The notes: generated by a model from the letters alone, not told the origin. A DNA stretch of 37,544 nucleotides from Prevotella sp. UBA5379 (GCA_002409785.1 DHOX01000016.1:10509-48052); one strand, 5' to 3'; positions 16,192 to 25,743 are shown, counted from the first letter of the stretch. Numbers and translations are program-made.

Positions 16192-18867
16192 TTATCTGCC
16201 CGTAACGATCTTCTTGATGTCACTGAGTTTATCAAGTGCTTCTACCGGCGTCAAATGATTGATGTCCAGTCCCCGGATCTCGTCCCTGATCTGACAGAGA
16301 ACAGGGTCATCAAGTTGAAAGAAGCTCAGTTGTACACCGTCTTTTTGCTGTTTCTCACCCGTTTGCTTGCTATTCAAAGGCCCGGATTCTGACCCTACAG
16401 TAGCATTATCCTCTTCCAACTGCTTTAGCACTTCCTCAGCCCGCTTGACAATACTTTTCGGCATTCCAGCTATTTCGGCCACATGAATACCGAAGGAATG
16501 CTCGGCACCTCCAGGAACAAGTTTCCTGAGAAAAATGACTTTCCCATCCACTTCCTTCACGCTCACATTATAGTTCTTGATACGTGGAAAATATTTCTCC
16601 ATCTCATTAAGTTCATGATAATGTGTCGCAAAGAGTGTGCGTGCGTGCGCCTTCGGCTGTTCATGCAGATATTCCACAATCGCCCAGGCAATGGATATTC
16701 CGTCATACGTGGAAGTTCCCCGTCCCAGCTCATCAAAAAGAACCAGCGAACGGGAAGTAACATTGTTGAGAATATTGGCAGCTTCTGTCATTTCTACCAT
16801 AAACGTTGATTCACCAAGCGAGATATTGTCTGAAGCTCCCACCCTAGTGAAGATCTTATCCACCAGACCTATTCTCGCGCTCTGTGCGGGCACAAAGCAA
16901 CCCATTTGGGACAGGACTACAATAAGTGCCGTCTGACGTAACAGAGCTGATTTACCGGCCATATTCGGACCGGTAATCATCATGATCTGTTGCTTCCGGG
17001 TATCCAAATACACATCATTCGGAACATATTTCTCTCCTAAAGGCAATTGGGTCTCAATTACGGCATGGCGGCCACTCTTGATATCTATTACATCCGTATC
17101 GTCTACCACAGGGCGTACATAGCGGTTTTCGGCTGAAACTTTTGCGAAAGACAAAAGACAATCCAGATGGGCTATGAGATTGGCATCCAGTTGGATCTGA
17201 GGAATATAAGCTTGCATAGAAACGATCAATTGCAGGTAGAGATCATTTTCCATCACCTGTATCCGTTCATCAGCACCAAGAATCTTCTCCTCATATTCTT
17301 TCAGTTCCTGAGTAATATAGCGTTCAGCATTGACCAGGGTCTGCTTCCGTATCCAGTCTTCCGGCACCTTGTCCTTAAATGTGTTACGCACCTCAAGATA
17401 GTAACCAAAAACATTATTATACCCCACTTTCAGAGAACTGATGCCAGTTCTCTCTATTTCCCGCTCCTGAATTTTCAACAGGTAACCCTTTCCGTTGTCC
17501 CGGATATTACGTAATTCATCCAGTTCCGGAGAATACTTAGGCGCAATCACCCCTCCTCGGCTCAACAATTGAGGCGGATCCGGCTGAACTTCTTTTCCTA
17601 TCCGGTCACGAAGTTGCCCACAGCAATCCAATTTCTCCCCGATATGATTTAAGGTGGATTCATCTGCTTCGAGGCAAGCTTTCTTTACCGGTTCTAAAGC
17701 CTGTAAAGCCACTTTCAATTGTACAACTTCACGAGGAGAGACACGCCCTACAGCTACCTTGGAAATGATACGCTCTACATCCCCCATCGTCTGTAACTGC
17801 TCATCAATAACCTGTCTGAACACCGGATCCTTGAAGAATTGTTCTACAATATCCAGCCGCTCCTGTATAGGTTTCAACTCTTTTAAGGGGAAGACTATCC
17901 ACCGGCGGAGCATACGCCCTCCCATTGGAGTAACTGTATGATCTATCACGTCCAGCAATGAACTGCCACCCTCTTGCATCGGCTGCAGGAGCTCAAGGCT
18001 GCGGATCGTAAAACTGTCAAGTCGCACATAGCGGTCAGCCTCTATGCGGGACAAAGAGGTAATATGTGAAACCTGGGTATGCTGGGTGAGGATCAGGTAC
18101 TGCATGATAGCTCCACTGGCAATAATGCCATTCTGCAAATGCTCCACCCCGAAGCCTTTCAGATTCTGAGTACCGAAATGACTGAGCAGCCGCTCACGGG
18201 CATTTTGTTCCGTAAACACCCAGTCATCAAGTTCATACGTACAATATCTTGTCCCGAAATATTTTTCAAAATCAGCCTTCCTCGAACGGTCAAACAACAC
18301 TTCTTTTGGAGAAAAATTACCTAATAGTTTTTCCACATAATCATAAGACCCCTCACCGGTTAAAAACTCACCGGTAGAGATATCCAGAAAACTGATCCCA
18401 CAGGATTTCTTCCCAAAATGCACCGCCGCAAGAAAGTTATTCTCCTTATAATTGAGCACGTTATCGCTCATGGCCACCCCCGGTGTAACAAGTTCAGTTA
18501 TCCCTCGCTTCACCATCTTATCCATGGCAGTAAGCCCCTTCTTCCCTTTGATCTCTTCGCGTTTTTTCTTTGGATCCTCAAGCTGGTCACAAATAGCCAC
18601 ACGCTTACCTGCACGAATCAATTTCGGAAGGTAGGTATCAAGGGCATGGTGAGGGAATCCGGCCATTTCCGCCGAGCCATGGTTGCCACCGTTATTTCTC
18701 CTGGTCAGCGTAATTCCGAGAATCTTAGAAGCCTCTATGGCATCCTGGCAATAAGTCTCATAGAAATCTCCACAGCGGAACAGCATCAGGGCATCAGGAT
18801 GCTTAGCCTTCAGCGAGAAAAACTGTTTCATCATAGGAGTTAAGGCCTTATTATTATTATTTGTCAT
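16192..18867 (-). CDS. mutS: DNA mismatch repair protein MutS
   Basis: An 891-residue MutS1-type mismatch recognition ATPase. The mismatch-reading motif is present as GDFYETY (Phe and Glu of F-x-E, about residues 33-39). The ATPase has the Walker A motif GPNMAGKS (K639), the signature STFMVEMTEAANIL, the Walker B region LVLFDELGRGTSTYDG and the ATHYHEL switch. The middle clamp/lever region is complete. RNNGGNHGSAEMAGFPHHA shows the usual N-terminal domain. The ATG at 18867 is preceded by GGAGG, an unusually good Shine-Dalgarno for this genome, and a perfect promoter. Confidence 0.97.
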   Translation of the reverse strand: MTNNNNKALTPMMKQFFSLKAKHPDALMLFRCGDFYETYCQDAIEASKILGITLTRRNNGGNHGSAEMAGFPHHALDTYLPKLIRAGKRVAICDQLEDPKKKREEIKGKKGLTAMDKMVKRGITELVTPGVAMSDNVLNYKENNFLAAVHFGKKSCGISFLDISTGEFLTGEGSYDYVEKLLGNFSPKEVLFDRSRKADFEKYFGTRYCTYELDDWVFTEQNARERLLSHFGTQNLKGFGVEHLQNGIIASGAIMQYLILTQHTQVSHITSLSRIEADRYVRLDSFTIRSLELLQPMQEGGSSLLDVIDHTVTPMGGRMLRRWIVFPLKELKPIQERLDIVEQFFKDPVFRQVIDEQLQTMGDVERIISKVAVGRVSPREVVQLKVALQALEPVKKACLEADESTLNHIGEKLDCCGQLRDRIGKEVQPDPPQLLSRGGVIAPKYSPELDELRNIRDNGKGYLLKIQEREIERTGISSLKVGYNNVFGYYLEVRNTFKDKVPEDWIRKQTLVNAERYITQELKEYEEKILGADERIQVMENDLYLQLIVSMQAYIPQIQLDANLIAHLDCLLSFAKVSAENRYVRPVVDDTDVIDIKSGRHAVIETQLPLGEKYVPNDVYLDTRKQQIMMITGPNMAGKSALLRQTALIVVLSQMGCFVPAQSARIGLVDKIFTRVGASDNISLGESTFMVEMTEAANILNNVTSRSLVLFDELGRGTSTYDGISIAWAIVEYLHEQPKAHARTLFATHYHELNEMEKYFPRIKNYNVSVKEVDGKVIFLRKLVPGGAEHSFGIHVAEIAGMPKSIVKRAEEVLKQLEEDNATVGSESGPLNSKQTGEKQQKDGVQLSFFQLDDPVLCQIRDEIRGLDINHLTPVEALDKLSDIKKIVTGR

Positions 18868-18893
18868 GATTTCCTCCGTGTTTAAACATCATG

Positions 18894-18925
18894 CAAAGAT
18901 AATAAAAAACATTGAGTCAGACAAA
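18894..18925 (-). promoter_or_regulatory. Promoter of mutS
   Basis: On the minus strand TTTG (18925-18922), 20 bases, TATCTTTG (18901-18894), an exact Bacteroidota consensus; the predicted start is about 20 bases upstream of the ATG. Confidence 0.85.
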
Positions 18926-18973
18926 ACAAAGTAATTTTGCACTGCAGACGGAGGAAGAAAAACAACAGTAACC

Positions 18974-18999
18974 AAAAAGGGCAACCCTTTCGATTACCC
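18974..18999 (-). terminator. Intrinsic terminator of the rhamnogalacturonan lyase gene
   Basis: On the minus strand GGGTAA pairs with TTGCCC (one G-U) across a nine-base loop and is followed directly by TTTTT. An alternative fold, AAAGGG-TTG-CCCTTT, uses the same T tract. It lies 54 bases after the stop codon. Confidence 0.7.
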
Positions 19000-19053
19000 T
19001 TTCCTGATCAACAAACCTGATTCAATCAGCCCTTTCTTCCGGAATCTTCCTCT

Positions 19054-21150
19054 TCAGTGACCTGCATCCACCTTCTGGGTTGCCGAAGAAACAGACTTGA
19101 CATAATCCGGCAGATAGAAACCCAGATGAGGCGGCTGGTTATACCCCACATTCTGCCAGGCAATCCCCATCCGGTAGACATGATCATGCATCAGAGTAGG
19201 TATACGATAATCGGTCGGAATATTCGTAGAGAACACATTAATCGAAGCACTGTTGGAAGCATCCCAGAAGATTACTTCTTCACGCCAGTCTCCAAAAAGA
19301 TCAGCCATAAGACAGGGTGTGGATTTCGAGCCATTACAAGCCGTGGAGTTACCATATTTATAAAAAGTCATCAACCTGGAAGTGCCCTCTCCATTCCATT
19401 GATCTAATTTGGTACCATCCAGGAGTTGATCCTGAAGGCCTCCATTCCAGTACATTCTGAAGTTGATACTGACCCCTTTCGTCGAAACGACCTGATTGGA
19501 TTTATTACGGATCTGCCCGTCATTGGCTGACCAGAACTGATACCCGCGTTGTGAACTGATCAAGTCAGCAGCCATCCCGCGGCCGTTATCACTTGCTCCC
19601 AGCCCTCTATAAAGGATCTTGCCTGTCGCAGCATCATGCAGATCCCATCCGTAACCCGCAGGTTGTGTCTCATGAACTTCAAAGACCTCCAGTCCGGGCC
19701 GGTCCGGATCAATGTCGGCCAGGTGGATTGCATCTCCATGCCCGAAACCTGTGGCATAAAGTAAAGAGCCGTCATGATTCACTGCTGAAGAACCGTAGAT
19801 GACTTCATCACAGCCATCTCCATTCACATCGGCAACAGAGAGATTATGGTTTCCTTCGCTATACACGGTATTACTTGTATTCAGTCCACTTGTGTTATGA
19901 GTATAATTGTTGGTTGTCACCTTACCTTGTGCATCCGTAACCTGTACTTGAGATTTTGAGACGGAAGCATGCAGCCATTTCGTTTTCAAATGCCGGCCGT
20001 CAAAATCAACAGCCCACAGGTAAGCATAGGTATAGTAACCACGGCACATCACCGCAGATGGATTTTTATCAGGGCCGTCAAGGTAGGCAACACATGCCAG
20101 ATAGCGTTGACCACGATTGGCATAATCGGCATCAACCATGCCAGGACGATCGTCCCAGTTGGCCCAGCCTGGAGCACCTCCGTAAGTACGGGCACGGTTA
20201 GGATCATAGAAGATGGTATTGATAGCCGCACCTGTCTCTCCATTGAAAACCGTGAGATATTCTTGTCCGCCGACCACCTTTCCATCTGAATTACGCCAGT
20301 CCTTTGTATTGTCAACCTTTAGAATAGAAGGGTCATCAGCTGCCTGCGAAACATATTTCCCTGTTCCGTCTATTGTCCCCGGAGCCGTTTTGCAGATCAC
20401 TTCCGCTTTCCCATCCCCATCGAAATCATATACAAGGAACTGGGTATAATGGGCCCCCGCACGGATATTTTTACCCAAATCGATTCGCCAAAGCCTGGCA
20501 GCTGTTCCCTGACTATTATCCAGTTTGTAAGCATCCAGATAGACATTCCCGGTATAGCCACCCTGAGAATTGTCATGAGAATCCGAGGGGTCCCATTTCA
20601 CAATCAACTCATATTTCCCATCCCCATCTACATCTCCTACAGAGCAGTCATTAGGGGTATAACTGTAATGCTCTCCGGAAGGTGTTACGCCGTCAGCAGG
20701 ACGGTCAAGGGTAAAGGACTGATATACATTCTTCCAGGGCTTGACCTGGTCGCTGCGATCAAATTCCTTTCCATTCAACTTTGCCACAACCTGATATTGA
20801 TCCGATGTAGTGCCTAAGGAATCCACCAGATTGGTAATGCTCAAGTCTTTTTTGAGAAGGACGTGGTTCCGGTAGACATCAAAGGTGGTCTGAAGATCAT
20901 CTGTACCCAGCAACCGCCAGCTCAGAAAGATACCTTTCTCGTCCTGAGCCGGTAGCGCCACCAGACCACGGTCTAATTTCTCCATTTCCGAAACTGGAGT
21001 ACTCCAAAACTTCGACGGACTAGTATTCGTTGGTGGGGCAACTGGTTTAGGAGAGGGATTCGGAGCATCACTACTGCTACTGCAAGATAAGAATAAGAAC
21101 TCTGCGATCAATCCTAACAACACAAAATAGATTTTGTTTAATTTGCTCAT
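19054..21150 (-). CDS. Rhamnogalacturonan lyase, polysaccharide lyase family 11 type, lipoprotein
   Basis: A 698-residue secreted enzyme resembling YesW/YesX, which cleave the rhamnose-galacturonate backbone of pectin by beta-elimination. An N-terminal signal of about 22 residues ends in LFLSC followed by SSSSDAPNPSPKP, indicating a lipoprotein (Cys23) with a Pro/Ser linker. The PL11 features include VALPAQDEKGIFLSWRLLGTD and repeated calcium-binding DxDGDGK motifs (GDVDGDGKYELIVKWDPSD, YDFDGDGKAEVICKTAPG, ADVNGDGCDEVIYGSS) of the beta-propeller. Residues GDWREEVIFWD near 620 are typical. The Cys context lacks an obvious acidic surface-export signal, so inner or outer leaflet is uncertain. 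No SusC/SusD pair or regulator is adjacent, so it is an orphan carbohydrate-active gene. Confidence 0.92.
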   Translation of the reverse strand: MSKLNKIYFVLLGLIAEFLFLSCSSSSDAPNPSPKPVAPPTNTSPSKFWSTPVSEMEKLDRGLVALPAQDEKGIFLSWRLLGTDDLQTTFDVYRNHVLLKKDLSITNLVDSLGTTSDQYQVVAKLNGKEFDRSDQVKPWKNVYQSFTLDRPADGVTPSGEHYSYTPNDCSVGDVDGDGKYELIVKWDPSDSHDNSQGGYTGNVYLDAYKLDNSQGTAARLWRIDLGKNIRAGAHYTQFLVYDFDGDGKAEVICKTAPGTIDGTGKYVSQAADDPSILKVDNTKDWRNSDGKVVGGQEYLTVFNGETGAAINTIFYDPNRARTYGGAPGWANWDDRPGMVDADYANRGQRYLACVAYLDGPDKNPSAVMCRGYYTYAYLWAVDFDGRHLKTKWLHASVSKSQVQVTDAQGKVTTNNYTHNTSGLNTSNTVYSEGNHNLSVADVNGDGCDEVIYGSSAVNHDGSLLYATGFGHGDAIHLADIDPDRPGLEVFEVHETQPAGYGWDLHDAATGKILYRGLGASDNGRGMAADLISSQRGYQFWSANDGQIRNKSNQVVSTKGVSINFRMYWNGGLQDQLLDGTKLDQWNGEGTSRLMTFYKYGNSTACNGSKSTPCLMADLFGDWREEVIFWDASNSASINVFSTNIPTDYRIPTLMHDHVYRMGIAWQNVGYNQPPHLGFYLPDYVKSVSSATQKVDAGH

Positions 21151-21206
21151 TGATTATTAAGTTTTAAGTAAGTTGTAAATTAATGATTGTTTTTTCTTCC
21201 CCATTG

Positions 21207-21258
21207 TTTCAAGAAGGGAATTTTGATGGTAAAAGTACGAGATTATTCTTTCTTGAAA
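21207..21258 (-). promoter_or_regulatory. Candidate promoter of the lyase gene flanked by an inverted repeat
   Basis: On the minus strand TACTTTTA (21237-21230) fits the -7 consensus with one deviation (final A for G). It is flanked by a perfect 9-base inverted repeat, TTTCAAGAA (21207-21215) and TTCTTGAAA (21250-21258), 34 bases apart. No -33 match is evident, as would suit an activator-dependent promoter. The rest of the 293-base gap 21151-21443 holds only the tex promoter. Confidence 0.4.
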
Positions 21259-21409
21259 AATATCATTTTGTCCGAAAAGTAGCCTTTTTATTCAATCTTT
21301 ATCATTATCTGTCTCTTCGTACTTGACAGAACAGAGAAGAAGATGCCTGTTCTCCAGTCACCAAAAGTCAAATTCATCTTTCTCATCACCCTTTTCAGGG
21401 ATTTTTTTG

Positions 21410-21417
21410 TAAGTTTG
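21410..21417 (+). promoter_or_regulatory. -7 element of the tex promoter
   Basis: TAAGTTTG matches TAnnTTTG, 27 bases before the tex ATG. No clear TTTG lies at the right distance upstream. Confidence 0.6.
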
Positions 21418-21443
21418 CAGACCATATTTTAACCCAAACTATA

Positions 21444-23582
21444 ATGAATGCATTTACCCAACAGATAGCTCAAGAACTAAACTTGAACATAAACAGTGTA
21501 GAGAACACTTTACAACTCTTGAATGCAGGAGGAACGATTCCGTTTATCAGCCGCTACAGGAAAGAGCGTACCGGAAACCTTGACGAGGTGGCCATCGGAC
21601 ATATTCAGGAAAGATTTCAACAACTCGGAGATTTCCAGAAACGCAAGGAAAGTATCCTTCATTCCATTGACCAGCAGGGACAGTTAACCCCTCAACTGAA
21701 ATCACGTATTGACCATTGCCAGGAACCTACAGAACTGGAAGATCTCTATCTGCCCTATAAGCCGAAACATCGTACTCGGGCACAGATTGCCCGCGAACAG
21801 GGACTTGAGCCATTGGCTTCTTTGATCTTCCTGCAACGGGAACCTCATCCTGAGGGGAAAGCCCGCGCATTTGTTAAGGGAAAGATAACGGATAACGACA
21901 CGGCTATCAGAGGTGCACAGGATATTATCGCCGAAACCATCAATGAAGATGAACAGGCACGAAAGGAGATCAGAAACATCTACAGGCACGGAGCAATCAT
22001 CACTTCAAAAGTTCTTTCCAAGGAAAAAGATGAAGAGAAAGCACAAAAATTTGCCGATTATTTCAACTATTCAGAACCTTTGAAACACTGTAGCAGTTTT
22101 CGACTCCTGGCAATGCGCCGGGGAGAGTCTGAGGGCATTCTGAAAGTGTCTGTTTCGGCAGATGACGAAGATTGCCTCAGCCACCTCAACCGCCTCTTCA
22201 TCAAGGGACAAGGAGCATGTCCGAACCTCGTCCACGGAGCTGTTGAAGATGCGTTCAAACGACTCCTCAAACCTTCTATGGAAACTGAATTCAGCAGTTT
22301 GAGCAAGGAACAGGCTTGTGAAAGGGCTATTGATGTTTTTGCTGACAATCTCCGCCAGTTACTTCTGGCTCCTCCCCTGGGTCCAAAACGTGTGTTAGGA
22401 GTGGACCCGGGATTTCGTACCGGATGCAAGGTTGTGTGCCTGGATGCACAGGGTAATCTCCTTCACCATGAGGTGATCAAGCCTCATCCTCCGGTCAACG
22501 ATTACTCCGGTGCCGCCAAACAAGTCGAGAAGATGGTCAAGGACTATCAGATCGAGGCCATTGCGATTGGAAACGGTACAGCCAGCAGAGAAACCTCAGA
22601 CTTCATCCATGGACTGCAGTTTGATCATCCTGTACAAACCTTTGTGGTCAGCGAGGACGGAGCCTCCGTCTATTCAGCTTCAGAAACTGCCAGGGAAGAA
22701 TTCCCTCACGAGGATGTTACCGTTCGTGGAGCCGTCAGTATCGGGAGACGATTGATGGATCCATTGGCGGAACTGGTAAAGATTGACCCCAAGAGTATAG
22801 GAGTAGGACAATATCAGCATGATGTTGACCAGAACGAATTGAAAAAACGACTCGACCAAACGGTCATCTCTTGCGTGAATGCAGTAGGGGTCAACCTGAA
22901 TACAGCCAGTAAGCATCTGCTTTCGTATGTCAGTGGGTTAGGACCTGTTCTCTCTCAGAATATAGTAGACTACCGTAAGGAAAACGGAGCTTTTACCTCT
23001 CGTTCACAATTGCTAAAAGTCCCTCGCCTCGGTCCTTCAGCCTATAGACAATGTGCGGCTTTCCTGCGTATTCCGAACGCCAGGAACCCTCTTGATAATA
23101 GTGCCGTACATCCAGAAAGTTATCCAGTGGTCAGAAGGATGGCTGAAGATTGTGGCTGTACCGTCAATGACCTGATCAGAGAGCCTGAAGAACGCAGAAA
23201 GATCCAACTCTCTCATTATGTCACGGATACCGTCGGCATGCCGACCCTTACTGATATTATGAGGGAACTGGAAAAACCGGGACGTGACCCGAGAAATCAG
23301 ATAGAAGTATTCGAATTCGATCCGAATGTAAAAAACCTGGACGATCTGGAAGTGGGAATGATCCTTCCAGGTATCGTCACAAATATCACTGAGTTCGGGG
23401 CTTTCGTGGACATCGGTGTACACCAGGACGGCCTCATACATATTTCCCAACTGGCTGATCATTTCGTGAAAAATCCAGGAGAGGTGGTAAAACTCCACCA
23501 GCAAGTGACCGTCCGGGTTTTGGAATTAGACCACACACGGCATCGAATAGCACTTTCCATGCGGGGAATAGTGAAAAGATAA
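21444..23582 (+). CDS. tex: RNA-binding transcription accessory protein Tex
   Basis: A 712-residue nucleic acid-binding protein of the Tex family, related to eukaryotic Spt6. The N-terminal helical region has FISRYRKERTGNLDEVAI (about residues 35-52). The YqgF/RNase H-like domain begins at VLGVDPGFRTGCKVVCLDAQ (about 317-336). Tandem helix-hairpin-helix motifs follow (LNTASKHLLSYVSGLGPVLS), and a C-terminal S1 domain (GMILPGIVTNITEFGAFVDI to RIALSMRG) ends the protein. The length is slightly below the usual 750-780 but all domains are represented. Its precise role in transcription is not settled in the family. Confidence 0.95.
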   Translation: MNAFTQQIAQELNLNINSVENTLQLLNAGGTIPFISRYRKERTGNLDEVAIGHIQERFQQLGDFQKRKESILHSIDQQGQLTPQLKSRIDHCQEPTELEDLYLPYKPKHRTRAQIAREQGLEPLASLIFLQREPHPEGKARAFVKGKITDNDTAIRGAQDIIAETINEDEQARKEIRNIYRHGAIITSKVLSKEKDEEKAQKFADYFNYSEPLKHCSSFRLLAMRRGESEGILKVSVSADDEDCLSHLNRLFIKGQGACPNLVHGAVEDAFKRLLKPSMETEFSSLSKEQACERAIDVFADNLRQLLLAPPLGPKRVLGVDPGFRTGCKVVCLDAQGNLLHHEVIKPHPPVNDYSGAAKQVEKMVKDYQIEAIAIGNGTASRETSDFIHGLQFDHPVQTFVVSEDGASVYSASETAREEFPHEDVTVRGAVSIGRRLMDPLAELVKIDPKSIGVGQYQHDVDQNELKKRLDQTVISCVNAVGVNLNTASKHLLSYVSGLGPVLSQNIVDYRKENGAFTSRSQLLKVPRLGPSAYRQCAAFLRIPNARNPLDNSAVHPESYPVVRRMAEDCGCTVNDLIREPEERRKIQLSHYVTDTVGMPTLTDIMRELEKPGRDPRNQIEVFEFDPNVKNLDDLEVGMILPGIVTNITEFGAFVDIGVHQDGLIHISQLADHFVKNPGEVVKLHQQVTVRVLELDHTRHRIALSMRGIVKR

Positions 23583-23619
23583 TTTATAAATATTCATTAT
23601 TACAGCTTTTTTTCAATTA

Positions 23620-23628
23620 TTATCCACA
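23620..23628 (+). promoter_or_regulatory. Single perfect DnaA box
   Basis: TTATCCACA lies in the AT-rich 106-base gap between tex and the CoA-transferase gene, 28 bases upstream of the latter's -7 element. It is isolated: I see no cluster of boxes, so it does not mark an origin by itself. It may be a DnaA-sensitive regulatory site or chance. Confidence 0.35.
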
Positions 23629-23655
23629 AAATGAGCTGATTTATGAAATTTTATG

Positions 23656-23688
23656 TAACTTTGCGGTCTGAATTGAAACGATCAGACC
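23656..23688 (+). promoter_or_regulatory. -7 element and inverted repeat at the CoA-transferase start
   Basis: TAACTTTG (23656-23663) matches the -7 consensus. Immediately downstream, GGTCTGA (23665-23671) and TCAGACC (23682-23688) form a perfect 7-base inverted repeat with a 10-base spacer, ending on the base before the ATG. It overlaps the predicted transcription start and the place a ribosome binding site would occupy, so it could be an operator or an initiation-region hairpin. Confidence 0.55.
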
Positions 23689-25197
23689 ATGGCTTATAAT
23701 AGAATAACAGCTGCCGAGGGGGCAGCAATGATTAAAGACGGTGACTACATCGCATTGAGTGGATTTACCCCAAACGGCGTTCCTAAAGCTGTCTTCCGCG
23801 AACTTTCCAAACGCGCAGTAAAGGATCATGCATCAGGAAAACCTTTTCAGGTGGGAATTCTGACCGGAGCATCCTCTCTGCAAAGTGTGGAAGGAGATAT
23901 GGCTAATGCGCATGCTATCAAGTTCAGAGCTCCTTTCTCTACAAACAAAGATTTTCGTACTCACGTAAACCTGGGAGAAATTGACTACGAGGACACACAC
24001 CTTGGGAACATGGCAGAACGTCTCCGTCATGGTTTCTATGGCACTGTCGACTGGGCTATCATTGAGGTCAGTGATCTTGAAGAGGGCGAGACGGAATGCA
24101 AGGCCTATCTCTCTTCAGCTGGCGGGATCTCAACAACAATAGCCCGACTGGCCAAAAAGGTGATCATCGAATTTAACCATTTCCATAATCCGAATTCAAA
24201 ATGCCTTCAGGATACCTATGAACCGGGAGAGTGTGGATTCGAACGTCAGCCGATCCCGATCATTCATGTCATCGATAAGATTGGAAAAAATTATGTTCCT
24301 ATCGATCCGAAGAAAATCGCAGGTGTCGTAGACTGTAATATTCCAGAGGAAGCCAGGGTGTTCAAGCCACTGACTCCGGAGACGAAGCAGATGGGCTATA
24401 ATGTAGCAGAATTCCTGGTAAATGATATGAAGAGAGGGCATATCCCTCCTCAATTCCTGCCTTTACAAAGTGGCGTGGGCGCTACTGGTAACGCAGTGTT
24501 ACAGGCCTTGGGACAGAATCCGCATATCCCTCACTTTAAAGTTTACTCTGAGGTTGTCCAGGAATCTGCCATTGACCTTATTCAGAAAGGCATCATCACA
24601 GCAGCATCAGCTACAGCGATGACGGTCACCAATGAATGTTTGCAGAAAATCTATGACAATATGGATTTTTTCAAGAAACACCTGGTTATCCGTCAAAGCG
24701 AGATCGCCAACTCTCCCGAGGTGATCCGCCGCCTGGGAGTAATTGCCATCAATACCGCCATAGAATGTGACCTTTACGGCAACGAAAATTCCAGCCATAT
24801 CTGCGGATCCAGATTAATGAACGGGATCGGTGGATCATGCGATTACGAAAGGAATGGCTATATCAGTATTTTTACAACTGCCAGTACGGCTAAACACGGT
24901 TGTATCTCTGCCATCGTCCCAATGTGTACCCACGTGGATTCCACGGAACATGATGTAGATGTAATCATCACTGAACAGGGGGTGGCAGACTTACGGGGAA
25001 AAGGGCCTCTGCGTCGTGCTCATGAGATCATCGAAAACTGTGTACACCCGGACTATAAACCTATCCTCCGTGAATACCTGAAAATTTCCGACCAGGGACA
25101 CGAGCCTCAAAGTCTGAGGGCTGCTTTCGCCATGCATGATACGTTTATGAGAAAAGGGGATATGAGACTGGTTGATTTTGGGGAGTATTTGAAATAA
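23689..25197 (+). CDS. Acetyl-CoA hydrolase/transferase family protein (succinyl-CoA/propionyl-CoA:acetate/succinate CoA-transferase type)
   Basis: A 502-residue family I CoA-transferase related to Cat1/ScpC/AarC. The catalytic Glu is E288 in VYSEVVQES; the oxyanion/CoA-binding segments LPLQSGVGATGNAV, GGSCDYERNGYIS and VDVIITEQGVADLRGK are intact. In Bacteroidales, enzymes of this family move CoA between succinate, acetate and propionate at the end of fermentation, fitting the fumarate reductase at the left edge. The true acyl substrates cannot be assigned from sequence. It ends nine bases before the convergent methyltransferase gene, with no terminator visible. Confidence 0.93.
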   Translation: MAYNRITAAEGAAMIKDGDYIALSGFTPNGVPKAVFRELSKRAVKDHASGKPFQVGILTGASSLQSVEGDMANAHAIKFRAPFSTNKDFRTHVNLGEIDYEDTHLGNMAERLRHGFYGTVDWAIIEVSDLEEGETECKAYLSSAGGISTTIARLAKKVIIEFNHFHNPNSKCLQDTYEPGECGFERQPIPIIHVIDKIGKNYVPIDPKKIAGVVDCNIPEEARVFKPLTPETKQMGYNVAEFLVNDMKRGHIPPQFLPLQSGVGATGNAVLQALGQNPHIPHFKVYSEVVQESAIDLIQKGIITAASATAMTVTNECLQKIYDNMDFFKKHLVIRQSEIANSPEVIRRLGVIAINTAIECDLYGNENSSHICGSRLMNGIGGSCDYERNGYISIFTTASTAKHGCISAIVPMCTHVDSTEHDVDVIITEQGVADLRGKGPLRRAHEIIENCVHPDYKPILREYLKISDQGHEPQSLRAAFAMHDTFMRKGDMRLVDFGEYLK

Positions 25198-25206
25198 AGC
25201 CAAAAA

Positions 25207-25743
25207 TCAGCGTGCCAGAGCTAAGTTCTTGGCAAATTCCCAGACAACTATTCCTGCTGTCACGGATACATTCAGGGAATGCTTGGTGCCAAACTGGGGA
25301 ATCTCCAGGCATCCGTCAGAAGCATCTACGACAGCCTGCTTGACCCCTTTCACCTCATTGCCGAAAATAACGGCATACTTCGTATCAGGGGTTAGTTGTA
25401 TATCCTGAAGTTTTGTAGACCCTTCAACTTGTTCAATACTGTAAATGAAATAACCTTTATCATGCAGCTCTCTCACTGCATCTTCAGTATGAGAAAAATA
25501 CTCCCAGCTGACACTCTCCTCCCCTCCCAGGGCAGTCTTATGGATCTGCGGGTCCGGTGGACAGGCTGTAATTCCACAGAGATAGATGGCTTCAACACGG
25601 AAAGCATCGGAAGACCGGAACACACTTCCTACATTATAAAGGGACCGGATATCATCGAGTACAACAATCAATGGGAGTTTTTCGGCTTTCTTGAATTGTG
25701 TCACCGATAACCGGTGCATCTCTATCGTTCTTAATTTTCGCAT
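25207..25743 (-). CDS. SpoU/TrmH-family RNA 2'-O-methyltransferase
   Basis: A 178-residue SPOUT-fold methyltransferase using S-adenosylmethionine to 2'-O-methylate tRNA or rRNA. Motif 1 (NVGSVFRSSDAFRVEAIYL, about residues 36-54), motif 2 (AVIFGNEVKGV) and motif 3 (CLEIPQFGTKHSLNVSVTAG) are all present and form the knotted cofactor site. It lacks the extra N-terminal substrate-binding domain of RlmB, so the target nucleotide is unknown. It is the last gene of a three-gene operon, 14 bases after sufE. Confidence 0.92.
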   Translation of the reverse strand: MRKLRTIEMHRLSVTQFKKAEKLPLIVVLDDIRSLYNVGSVFRSSDAFRVEAIYLCGITACPPDPQIHKTALGGEESVSWEYFSHTEDAVRELHDKGYFIYSIEQVEGSTKLQDIQLTPDTKYAVIFGNEVKGVKQAVVDASDGCLEIPQFGTKHSLNVSVTAGIVVWEFAKNLALAR

